From positions 121,447-185,446 of the forward strand of contig DAITBA010000005.1 of NCBI GenBank assembly GCA_036824005.1: a stretch of DNA of 64,000 nt. The letters are read 5' to 3'. The notes beneath the pieces are model-generated. The model was not told the DNA's origin and ran no database searches. It saw nothing but the letters and a program-made list of their open reading frames with translations. The translations under genes were made by a program, and so were the position numbers. This document shows positions 26,771-33,763 of the stretch, one piece after another (within the stretch, counting starts at the first letter, position 1; every line of letters starts with the position of its first letter). This DNA comes from DAITBA01 sp036824005. Its GTDB lineage: Bacteria > Pseudomonadota > Gammaproteobacteria > Burkholderiales > Rhodocyclaceae.

Positions 26771-26797
26771 CGGCGCCTGCGGGCGCCGTTGTCTTTT
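26771..26797 (+). terminator. Intrinsic terminator after the Rieske oxygenase gene
   Basis: CGGCGCC, loop TGCG, GGCGCCG (7-bp stem), then TTGTCTTTT. It lies 25 nt past the stop codon. Confidence 0.7.
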
Positions 26798-26844
26798 GAT
26801 GTGCGCACACGCGCCGTCATCGTTGCCACGTCCGCGGACCAGCA

Positions 26845-26873
26845 TTGAACGGCTTTGGCACCGAGGCTATAGT
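26845..26873 (+). promoter_or_regulatory. Sigma-70 promoter of the STAS-like/sulfurtransferase operon
   Basis: TTGAAC (26845-26850), 17 nt, TATAGT (26868-26873). It lies 28 nt upstream of the ATG at 26902. Confidence 0.65.
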
Positions 26874-26901
26874 AGAGCGCAGAACATGCCCGGAGAATCC
26901 G

Positions 26902-27261
26902 ATGATCGTTACCGAGCACAGCGGAAACCTGCTCAACGTCGCCGTATTTGGCGAGTTTGCCCTCGCCGACTACAAGGAGTTCGAGGAGCAGGTTAACTAC
27001 AAGATCAAGTTCCAGGGAACGGTCAATGTGTTCTTCGACCTGCGCCAGATGGCGGATTTCACCCTCGACGTTGCCTGGGAGGAGATTAAGTTCAGTCGCG
27101 CCCATGCGCACGACTTCGGTCGCATTGCCGTGCTTACTGACAGCCAGTGGGTCACGTGGAGCGCATGGATCTCGCAGATGTTCGTCGATGCGGACGTTCG
27201 CGTCTTCGATGACGAGCAGGAAGCGCGCGATTGGTTGAGCGGAGCGGAAGAACCGGCATGA
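26902..27261 (+). CDS. SpoIIAA-like/STAS-domain protein
   Basis: A 119-residue cytoplasmic protein with the pattern of the SpoIIAA-like (STAS/SEC14) family: a short beta strand IVTEHSGNLLNVAVFGEFALADYKEF, a middle strand VFFDLRQMADFTLDVAWEEIKF, then RIAVLTDSQWVTW and FDDEQEARDWLSG at the end. Family members are small lipid- or protein-binding regulators of unclear role. The ATG at 26902 has CGGAGA upstream. It overlaps the sulfurtransferase ATG by 4 nt (ATGA). Confidence 0.75.
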   Translation: MIVTEHSGNLLNVAVFGEFALADYKEFEEQVNYKIKFQGTVNVFFDLRQMADFTLDVAWEEIKFSRAHAHDFGRIAVLTDSQWVTWSAWISQMFVDADVRVFDDEQEARDWLSGAEEPA

Positions 27262-28112
27262 AGCCGTTCACGACGCTGGTTTCCGCGCACGAGCTGATGC
27301 CGCACCTGGATGATCCGCACTGGCGCATCTACGACTGCCGGCACGACTTGGCCAATCCCCTGCACGGCCGCAACGCTTATGCGCGGGGTCACATTCCCGG
27401 CGCATGGTTTCTTCACCTGGACGAGGATCTCTCCGGCCCGAAGAACGGCCACAACGGACGCCATCCGTTGCCGTCGCCCGGTTGGTTCGCCGCTCGACTG
27501 GCGGCGCGCGGCATGGTCGATGGCGCCCAGGTCGTGGCCTACGACGACAGCGGCGGCACGTTCGCCGTGCGTCTATGGTGGATGCTGCGATGGCTGGGGC
27601 ACGAGCGGGTGGCCGTGCTCGACGGCGGCATCCAGGCGTGGAAGCGCGCCGGTGGCGTGCTGAACGCCGACCCGCCGCAGGAGGCGCCGGGCCATTTCTC
27701 CGTCCGTCCGCACGCCGCAATGCGTGTGGACATCGAGCAGGTACAAGCGAACCTGGGCAATCCCGGCATCCTCCTCATTGATGCGCGGGCACCGCAACGG
27801 TTTGCCGGCGAGGTGGAGACACTCGATCCTGTCGCCGGCCATATTCCGGGCGCAGTCAACCGCTTCTACCAGGACAATCTCGACGATCTGCAATGCTTTC
27901 GCCCGGGGGAGGAATTGCGGACAGAGTTCGAGCGCATGTTGCACGGACGGGCGCCGAATCATGTCGTGCATTCCTGCGGCTCCGGCGTTACCGCCTGCCA
28001 CAATTTGCTGGCCATGGAGCTTGCCGGGCTGCGCGGCTCGCGGCTCTATGCCGGGTCGTGGAGCGAATGGTGCAGCGACGCCTCGCGTCCCGTCGCCACG
28101 GGCACGAACTGA
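27258..28112 (+). CDS. sseA: Thiosulfate/3-mercaptopyruvate sulfurtransferase (two rhodanese domains)
   Basis: This 284-residue protein has two rhodanese modules (about 8-135 and 150-280). The N-terminal module has RIYDCRHDL and the structural Gly-His-Ile-Pro-Gly-Ala. The C-terminal module carries active-site Cys230 in CGSGVTACHNL. The CGSGVTA loop is typical of mercaptopyruvate sulfurtransferases, which move sulfur to cyanide or thiols. The ATG at 27258 overlaps the preceding gene's stop. Confidence 0.9.
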   Translation: MKPFTTLVSAHELMPHLDDPHWRIYDCRHDLANPLHGRNAYARGHIPGAWFLHLDEDLSGPKNGHNGRHPLPSPGWFAARLAARGMVDGAQVVAYDDSGGTFAVRLWWMLRWLGHERVAVLDGGIQAWKRAGGVLNADPPQEAPGHFSVRPHAAMRVDIEQVQANLGNPGILLIDARAPQRFAGEVETLDPVAGHIPGAVNRFYQDNLDDLQCFRPGEELRTEFERMLHGRAPNHVVHSCGSGVTACHNLLAMELAGLRGSRLYAGSWSEWCSDASRPVATGTN

Positions 28113-28128
28113 TCAACATCGCCGGGAC

Positions 28129-28530
28129 GTGAGCGACGCCCTCCTCGCCGATCTCATTCTCGTCGCTCACTTCGGCATCGCGTCGTTCATTAGTGCCGGC
28201 CTGATTCTCGTGCCCGTCGGCGCGTGTCGTGGTTGGCGCTGGGTGAGGCGCCGGCGATGGCGTCAGCTTCACCTGGCGGCGATCACATTCGTCGCACTGG
28301 AATCATTGCTCGGCATTGCCTGTCCGCTCACCGTCTGGGAGGACGCACTGCGCGGCGGGCAGAGGCAGGATGCCGGCTTCGTCCAGCGCTGGGTCGGCGC
28401 CGTGCTGTACTACGATTTGCCTGCCATCGTCTTCCTGACTGCCTATGTTCTCGTGGCTGCGATTGCCTGGGGACTCTGGTTTCGGGTGGCGCCGGAGCCG
28501 GCCGTCAGCCATGACACGCGCATTCAGTAG
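28129..28530 (+). CDS. DUF2784 membrane protein
   Basis: A 133-residue protein with four predicted helices (LADLILVAHFGIASFISAGLILV, LAAITFVALESLLGIACPLT, VLYYDLPAIVFLTAYVLVAAIAW). The ACPLTVWEDALR block is the DUF2784 hallmark. Function unknown. It starts with GTG at 28129, 16 nt after sseA, and ends 7 nt inside the convergent RES-domain gene. Confidence 0.8.
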   Translation: MSDALLADLILVAHFGIASFISAGLILVPVGACRGWRWVRRRRWRQLHLAAITFVALESLLGIACPLTVWEDALRGGQRQDAGFVQRWVGAVLYYDLPAIVFLTAYVLVAAIAWGLWFRVAPEPAVSHDTRIQ

Positions 28531-29231
28531 AGCGTGCTCGGCTGCAGTTCAATCCAGTGTTTGCGTCCGCGACGCACGCGCAGTTGGTCTTCGGTCGGAT
28601 TCAGGGCGTAGCTCAGGAAGCACTCTTCGCGCGGCGCGGTAAGCCGCGCCGGACGAAAGATCGCGGCGTTGATCCCCGCACAGCGGGCGGACGGCGCAAA
28701 TACTCCGTTCTGATCCTGGTCGTGGAGATGGCGGCCGAGCTGCTGGCAGAAGAGATAGCTCGTGCGCGAGACGAGCCCGGGTGCGCTTTCGGGCTTGTCG
28801 CGCAAGTCGACGAGGATTGCATCGCAGCGAGCGCGAAAGATCCGCCGCTCGCCGATGATGCTGCGGTTCTCGCCGGCGAAACTGTCCATGACGAATCGGT
28901 GCCAGTGATAGGCAGTTTCATATACCGTGGTTTCGATGTCGAGCGAGCCGTACCAGACGCCGTAGTGCAAGCCATCGCTGAACCGGGTCGCCTGCCAGTT
29001 GTGGGGCACGAACGGCCAGGTGACGACGGCGCCGTAGTCGAAGGGCCGGGTGAGCAGCGGCGCCTCGGAGGCCATGCGGCTTGCCGATTCTGCCGTCATG
29101 GCAGCCTGGAGCTCCGCATCGCTCGCCGCGATATCGTCGAACAGCGCCTGGGAGACGCGGATGCCTTTGATGTTGCGAAACAGCGTGCCGTGGAAGTCCT
29201 CGACGTGTGTGATCAGGTCGGCGAACTGCAT
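28524..29231 (-). CDS. RES-domain toxin
   Basis: This 235-residue protein fits the RES family, which degrades NAD+ in type II toxin-antitoxin systems. The signature is visible: Arg83 (TRFSDGLHYGVWYGS), Glu105 (VYETAYHW) and Ser181 (PSARCAGINAAIFRP). It is longer than the shortest RES toxins (~150) because of an N-terminal helical extension. It lies 40 nt after a MbcA/ParS-type antitoxin on the same strand, the usual order. Its last 7 nt overlap the DUF2784 gene tail-to-tail. Confidence 0.88.
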   Translation of the reverse strand: MQFADLITHVEDFHGTLFRNIKGIRVSQALFDDIAASDAELQAAMTAESASRMASEAPLLTRPFDYGAVVTWPFVPHNWQATRFSDGLHYGVWYGSLDIETTVYETAYHWHRFVMDSFAGENRSIIGERRIFRARCDAILVDLRDKPESAPGLVSRTSYLFCQQLGRHLHDQDQNGVFAPSARCAGINAAIFRPARLTAPREECFLSYALNPTEDQLRVRRGRKHWIELQPSTLY

Positions 29232-29271
29232 CGACGGAATGTGTCAGCGACGGGGCGCGCTTTCCGGCGGG

Positions 29272-29700
29272 TCAGCGCCCGCGTTCGAAATCCAGATAGC
29301 GCCGCACCGCGAGAATGCCCTCGAAGCCATACTTAAGCATCACGGCCAAGGGCGTGTTGCCGTCGAATCGCCGGTTGGGAGTGGTCACCCAGCGGTAGGC
29401 GAGGTCGCGGTCGTGGGGAAAGATGATGCGCAGCGCCTTGTGTATGCCCAGCAGGTGTCCGGCGCGCGCCAGGAGATCGGCGCTGTCCGCCAGCGGTTCG
29501 CCGCGCCGGTATCCGGCAATGGCCGAGCGCGACTGGCTGGACAATCCGAGCAACGCTGCCTGATCCACTCCCGCCAGATTCCAATGCTCGAACAGGCGTG
29601 TGATCACCTGAGCTAGGCTGCTGCGCGCATCGCGGCTGCGAAGACCCGTGGCGACATATGCGGCCAGCGCGGGTTCGCTTGCAAATGAGGTATTTGGCAT
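29272..29700 (-). CDS. Xre/MbcA/ParS-family antitoxin
   Basis: This 142-residue protein precedes the RES toxin. The N-terminal half is Xre-like (LAQVITRLFEHWNLAGVDQAALLGLSSQS..IAGYRRGE). The C-terminal MbcA/ParS toxin-binding domain reads HKALRIIFPHDRDLAYRWVTTPNRRFDGNTPLAVM (abridged), typical of DUF2384. The ATG at 29700 gives a family-length protein; the upstream frame crosses the promoter. It likely represses its own operon. Confidence 0.88.
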   Translation of the reverse strand: MPNTSFASEPALAAYVATGLRSRDARSSLAQVITRLFEHWNLAGVDQAALLGLSSQSRSAIAGYRRGEPLADSADLLARAGHLLGIHKALRIIFPHDRDLAYRWVTTPNRRFDGNTPLAVMLKYGFEGILAVRRYLDFERGR

Positions 29701-29738
29701 GGATTCGGTGCGGCGCCAGTGTGCGAATACGTACAGAA

Positions 29739-29766
29739 ATTGTAGTAATCCATGGCTGCTTGTCAA
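29739..29766 (-). promoter_or_regulatory. Strong promoter of the RES/Xre operon
   Basis: On the minus strand: a consensus -35 TTGACA (29766-29761), 16 nt, and TACAAT (29744-29739). It lies 39 nt before the antitoxin ATG. Local DNA is AT-rich compared with the flanks. The antitoxin is the probable autorepressor. Confidence 0.75.
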
Positions 29767-29825
29767 TAGGTCGATCGCGAGGCGCAAGGACATGGCAGGG
29801 CGCCGCAACGTGGCTCCGCGGTCGG

Positions 29826-30896
29826 TCAGCTGGTTAAGTGATGCTGCCGCAGCGCCCACGCGACATGCTCGCGTACCAAGGGTGAGGCATCGTTGCGCCT
29901 CGAATCGAGGGCGCGCACCACCTCGGCGTCGGTGGGGGCGTTTCCTAGCCCCACCGCCAGGTTACGCAGCCAGCGCGGGTAGCCGATGCGCCGGATCGGG
30001 CTGCCGGCCAGTCTGTGGTGGAAAGCGTCCTCGCTCCAGGCGAAGAGGTCGACCAAGCCTGCGACGTCCAGACCGTTGCGTACGGCGAAATCCGCTTTGT
30101 TCGTCACTTGGGCATACTTGTTCCAGGGGCAGGCCAATTGGCAGTCATCGCAGCCATAGACGCGATTGCCGATGAGTGGGCGCAACGGTTCCGGAATGCT
30201 GCCCTCCAGCTCGATGGTGAGATAGGAAATGCACCGTCGGGCATCGAGCCTGTACGGCGCGACGATCGCCCGCGTCGGGCACACGTCCAGGCAGCGCTGA
30301 CAGTCGCCGCAATGGTCATCACCGGGTGCATCGGTCGGCAGCGGCAGGTCGGTGTAGATCTCGCCGAGGAAAAAGTAGGAGCCGGCAGTGCGGCTCAGCA
30401 GCAAAGTGTGTTTGCCGCGCCAACCCAGCCCCGACAGGCGCGCCAACTCGACCTCCATCACCGGTGCCGAATCGGTAAACACCCGGTATGCGAAGGGGCC
30501 GATCTCCTCCTCGATGCGGCCGGCGAGCCGCTGCAGCCGCGCGCGCAGCACCTTGTGATAGTCGCGGCCCAGAGCGTAGCGACTGATGAATGCGCGCCGG
30601 CGGTCGGCGAGCGCCGCCGCGCTGTCGGCGGCCGCGGGCAGGTAGCTCATGCGCGCGCTGATCACGCTCCGTGTGCCGGGGATCAATTCCGCAGGTCGCG
30701 ATCGGGCGCTGCCATGGCGTACCATATAATCCATCTCGCCGTGGAACCCTTCGCCGAGCCACGCCCGCAAGCCGGTCTCGGCCTGTGCGAGATCGATGCC
30801 GGCAATGCCAATTGCATCGAATCCAACCTGCTCGCCCCACGTCCTGATGCGGGACGCCAGACTAGCCCAGTTCCCGGAGGATTGCTCTTGCCCCAT
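29826..30896 (-). CDS. queG: Epoxyqueuosine reductase
   Basis: This 356-residue cobalamin- and Fe-S-dependent enzyme completes queuosine in tRNA by reducing epoxyqueuosine. Two ferredoxin-type [4Fe-4S] motifs are present (CGDCQRCLDVCPTRAI and YGCDDCQLACPWNKYA), followed by a HEAT-like C-terminus (WLRNLAVGLGNAP). The ATG at 30896 gives MGQEQSSGNW. Its first 9 nt overlap the start of the divergent tsaE. Confidence 0.94.
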   Translation of the reverse strand: MGQEQSSGNWASLASRIRTWGEQVGFDAIGIAGIDLAQAETGLRAWLGEGFHGEMDYMVRHGSARSRPAELIPGTRSVISARMSYLPAAADSAAALADRRRAFISRYALGRDYHKVLRARLQRLAGRIEEEIGPFAYRVFTDSAPVMEVELARLSGLGWRGKHTLLLSRTAGSYFFLGEIYTDLPLPTDAPGDDHCGDCQRCLDVCPTRAIVAPYRLDARRCISYLTIELEGSIPEPLRPLIGNRVYGCDDCQLACPWNKYAQVTNKADFAVRNGLDVAGLVDLFAWSEDAFHHRLAGSPIRRIGYPRWLRNLAVGLGNAPTDAEVVRALDSRRNDASPLVREHVAWALRQHHLTS

Positions 30897-31403
30897 GTGA
30901 CCGATGATAGTCCGCGCCGGCTCGACCTGCACTTGGCAGACGAAGCTGCGACTCTCGGCCTGGGCGCCGCCCTGGCGCCCGCCCTTCGGCCGGGACTGGT
31001 CGTTCATCTGTGCGGCGATCTCGGCGCGGGCAAGACCACCCTGGTGCGCGGCCTGCTTCGGGCGCTGGGTTACACAGGAAACGTCAAAAGCCCGACCTAT
31101 ACATTGGTTGAACTTTATGCTATTTCTAGATTAGACTTATATCACTTTGATTTTTATCGTTTCACGCAGCCTGAGGAATACCTGGATGCGGGATTGGATG
31201 AATACTTTTCCAGAAATGCCGTCTGCATGGTCGAATGGCCTGAAAAAGCAGGCACTTACTGCACGCGCGCGGATCTCCGTATCGACCTCGTATTCGAGGG
31301 TTCGCAGCGTTGCGCAACCATCCAGGCGGTCAGCGCCGAGGGGTTGAAATGCCTGACCATCCTGAGCGCCTTGATCAATCCGCCGGGGAGACCGCAAACC
31401 TAG
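30888..31403 (+). CDS. tsaE: tRNA threonylcarbamoyladenosine biosynthesis protein TsaE, TTG start
   Basis: This 171-residue P-loop ATPase works with TsaB/TsaD in t6A37 synthesis. Walker A is CGDLGAGKTTLVRG (Gly43-Thr51). SPTYTLVELY and LDLYHFDFYRF are family hallmarks, and GLDEYFSRNAVCMVEWPEKA follows. The TTG at 30888 is chosen because GGAGG (30876-30880) lies 7 nt upstream; a GTG at 30897 is too far from it. An internal stretch (31097-31163) is only about 27 % GC with rare AGA/TTA codons. The tail overlaps amiC. Confidence 0.9.
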   Translation: MPHVTDDSPRRLDLHLADEAATLGLGAALAPALRPGLVVHLCGDLGAGKTTLVRGLLRALGYTGNVKSPTYTLVELYAISRLDLYHFDFYRFTQPEEYLDAGLDEYFSRNAVCMVEWPEKAGTYCTRADLRIDLVFEGSQRCATIQAVSAEGLKCLTILSALINPPGRPQT

Positions 31404-32725
31404 CCGGCGTCGCTCGCCGGAACTTCGTCAAGTACGCCGCTGCCACGCTGGCGCTGCTGGTCAGTCCGGTGGGTCGCGCCGCGGGCAGCACCATGCTTGC
31501 CGTGCGCGTCTGGCCGGCGCGCGATTACACCCGCATGACGCTGGAGTACCAACAAGCGCTGCGCTTCAGCCACATGATCGTGAAGAACCCGGAGCGCCTG
31601 GTCATCGATCTCGAAGGGGTGGAGTTCAACAGTGTGCTGCAGAATCTGGCCGGAAAAATCTCCGAAACCGATCCCTACATCAAGTTGATCCGCGCCGGTC
31701 GATACAAGCCGGAAGTGGTGCGGATTGTCGTCGAGCTGAAGACCGAAATCACGCCTCAGGTGTTCACGCTGCCGCCGGTGGGGGAGTATGCGCATCGGCT
31801 GGTCATCGATCTGTATCCGACGGAACCGATCGATCCGCTGCTCGCGCTGATCGAAAAGCCTCCCGCGGGTGAGCCGCTGGCGGCGGAGCAGGCGCGCGAC
31901 CGCTCTGATGGCCGCAGCGACGACAAGGCCGAGGTCAGAACAGAGAGCAAGGCGGAGCAGCGCGGCAGGGCGCGCGCCAAGGACGACGACGAGCCGCCGC
32001 CGGTTGCACGGCTGGTCACCGTTGTCATCGACCCGGGACACGGCGGCGAGGACCCGGGTGCCATCGGCCGCCGCGGCACCTACGAGAAAGATGTCACCTT
32101 GTCGGTGGCGCGGCACCTGAAGGCGAAGATCGACGCCGAGCCCAACATGCGCTCGCTGCTCACGCGCGACGCCGATTTCTTCATCCCCTTGCAGCAGCGC
32201 GTGGCGAAGGCACGGCGCGTGCGCGCCGACCTGTTCGTGTCCATCCATGCCGATGCATTCATCAAGTCCACGGCGCGTGGCTCGAGCGTCTTCGTGCTTT
32301 CGGAAAATGGCGCCACGAGTTCTGCGGCGCGCTGGCTGGCCCAGCGGGAAAACGCCGCGGACCTGATCGGCGGGGTGAATCTGGACGTCAAGGATCCGCA
32401 TCTCGCGCGCACGCTCCTCGACCTGTCCCAGACCGCCACGATCAACGACAGCTTGAAGCTTGGCAAATCGGTGCTCGCGGAACTGGGCAACATCAACACC
32501 CTGCACAAGGCGCACGTGGAGCAGGCAGGATTTGCCGTGCTCAAGGCACCGGACATCCCGTCCATCCTCGTCGAAACCGCTTTCATCAGCAATCCAGACG
32601 AGGAGAAGCGCCTCACCAACGAGGCGTATCAGGACAAGATGGCGGAGGCCATCCTGCGCGGCATCAAGCGTTATTTCGCCAAAAATCCGCCGCTCGCCCG
32701 CCAGAAGCTCGCCATGCTCGACTGA
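31349..32725 (+). CDS. amiC: N-acetylmuramoyl-L-alanine amidase, Tat-exported (AmiC-type)
   Basis: This 458-residue murein hydrolase splits septal peptidoglycan for daughter-cell separation. A twin-arginine signal (ARRNFVKYAAATLALLV, RR at 23-24) sends it folded to the periplasm. An AMIN domain follows (about 50-160), then a charged linker, then Amidase_3 with zinc ligands His231 (DPGHGGEDPG), Glu246 and His300 (SIHADAF), and catalytic Glu409 (VETAFISN). The ATG at 31349 follows GAGGGG and overlaps the end of tsaE by 55 nt. Confidence 0.94.
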   Translation: MPDHPERLDQSAGETANLAGVARRNFVKYAAATLALLVSPVGRAAGSTMLAVRVWPARDYTRMTLEYQQALRFSHMIVKNPERLVIDLEGVEFNSVLQNLAGKISETDPYIKLIRAGRYKPEVVRIVVELKTEITPQVFTLPPVGEYAHRLVIDLYPTEPIDPLLALIEKPPAGEPLAAEQARDRSDGRSDDKAEVRTESKAEQRGRARAKDDDEPPPVARLVTVVIDPGHGGEDPGAIGRRGTYEKDVTLSVARHLKAKIDAEPNMRSLLTRDADFFIPLQQRVAKARRVRADLFVSIHADAFIKSTARGSSVFVLSENGATSSAARWLAQRENAADLIGGVNLDVKDPHLARTLLDLSQTATINDSLKLGKSVLAELGNINTLHKAHVEQAGFAVLKAPDIPSILVETAFISNPDEEKRLTNEAYQDKMAEAILRGIKRYFAKNPPLARQKLAMLD

Positions 32726-32744
32726 GGCGGGCTGCCTCTTCCGG

Positions 32745-32750
32745 TATAAT
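32745..32750 (+). promoter_or_regulatory. Consensus -10 upstream of ribF
   Basis: A perfect TATAAT lies 23 nt before the ribF ATG and 20 nt after the amiC stop. No good -35 is seen at 17 nt. Confidence 0.55.
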
Positions 32751-32773
32751 TGTTCGTTTTTTCATGGGCTTTT

Positions 32774-33727
32774 ATGCTGGTCTTTCGCGGCATTCCGGAG
32801 CGCGCGCCGATGTCGTCGGTGCTCACCATCGGCAACTTCGACGGTGTGCACCTCGGTCATCAGAACCTGCTCGCGCGGCTGCGCAACCACGCCCACAAGC
32901 TGGCGTTGCCTGCGGCGGTGCTCACCTTCGAGCCCCATCCGCGCGAGTTCTTCGCACCGGAGTCGGCGCCGGCGCGACTGAGCAGCCTGCGCGAGAAGCT
33001 GGCCTTGATCGAGCGCTGCGGAATCGACCAGATCTATATCTGCCGCTTCAATGCCGGACTGGCAGCCCTGTCCGCGCAGCAGTTCATCGAGCGGGTGCTG
33101 GTGCAAGGGCTGAGTGTGCGCCACTTGATCATCGGCGACGACTTCCGCTTCGGCAAGGGCCGGCAGGGCGATTTTGCCATGCTCGAAGCCGCCGGCAAGA
33201 CGTATCGATTTGGCATAGAGGCCATGCACACTGTTTCGGTGGGCGATGAACGCGTGTCCAGCTCGGCGGTGCGCGACTGCCTGGAGCAGGGCGACATCGA
33301 ACACGCCGCGCGCCTGCTCGGCCGGCCCTATTGCATTGCCGGCCGGGTGATCCACGGCGACAAGATCGGCCGCAAGCTCGGCTTTGCCACGGCCAACGTT
33401 CAACTGAAGCGCCGGCGGGTGGCGCTGTCCGGCGTGTTTGTCGTTACCGTGGAAGGCGCGGGCCCCGCCGTGCGTCACGGCGTGGCCAACGTCGGCGTGC
33501 GACCGACGGTGAGCAGCGAGGCGCGGCCGACGCTGGAGGTACATCTGCTCGACTTCGGCGCTGTGCTCTATGGCGCGCATCTGACCGTCAATTTCCTGCA
33601 CAAGCTGCGCGAGGAGATGAAGTTCGCTGGTCTCGATGCGCTGACAGCCCAGATCGCGCGCGACGTCGAGCAGGCCAAAGAATATTTCGCCGCACGGGAA
33701 GGCGCAGGCAGGCAGACGCCGCAATGA
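32774..33727 (+). CDS. ribF: Bifunctional riboflavin kinase/FAD synthetase
   Basis: This 317-residue enzyme converts riboflavin to FMN and FAD. The N-terminal nucleotidyltransferase has VLTIGNFDGVHLGHQNLL and the C-terminal flavokinase has GRVIHGDKIGRKLGFATAN. The ATG at 32774 gives MLVFRGIPERAP, matching the family's RGI start. It is the first gene of ribF-ileS-lspA-fkpB-ispH. Confidence 0.96.
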   Translation: MLVFRGIPERAPMSSVLTIGNFDGVHLGHQNLLARLRNHAHKLALPAAVLTFEPHPREFFAPESAPARLSSLREKLALIERCGIDQIYICRFNAGLAALSAQQFIERVLVQGLSVRHLIIGDDFRFGKGRQGDFAMLEAAGKTYRFGIEAMHTVSVGDERVSSSAVRDCLEQGDIEHAARLLGRPYCIAGRVIHGDKIGRKLGFATANVQLKRRRVALSGVFVVTVEGAGPAVRHGVANVGVRPTVSSEARPTLEVHLLDFGAVLYGAHLTVNFLHKLREEMKFAGLDALTAQIARDVEQAKEYFAAREGAGRQTPQ

Positions 33728-33763
33728 CATCCTGGTGCGCCCTTCGTGTTTGAGGTTTCGTAA

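Noticed and set aside
29682..29696. CAAAT-N5-ATTTG inverted repeat as an antitoxin operator
   Set aside because: Only 5-bp arms and it lies inside the first codons of the antitoxin, so chance is likely.
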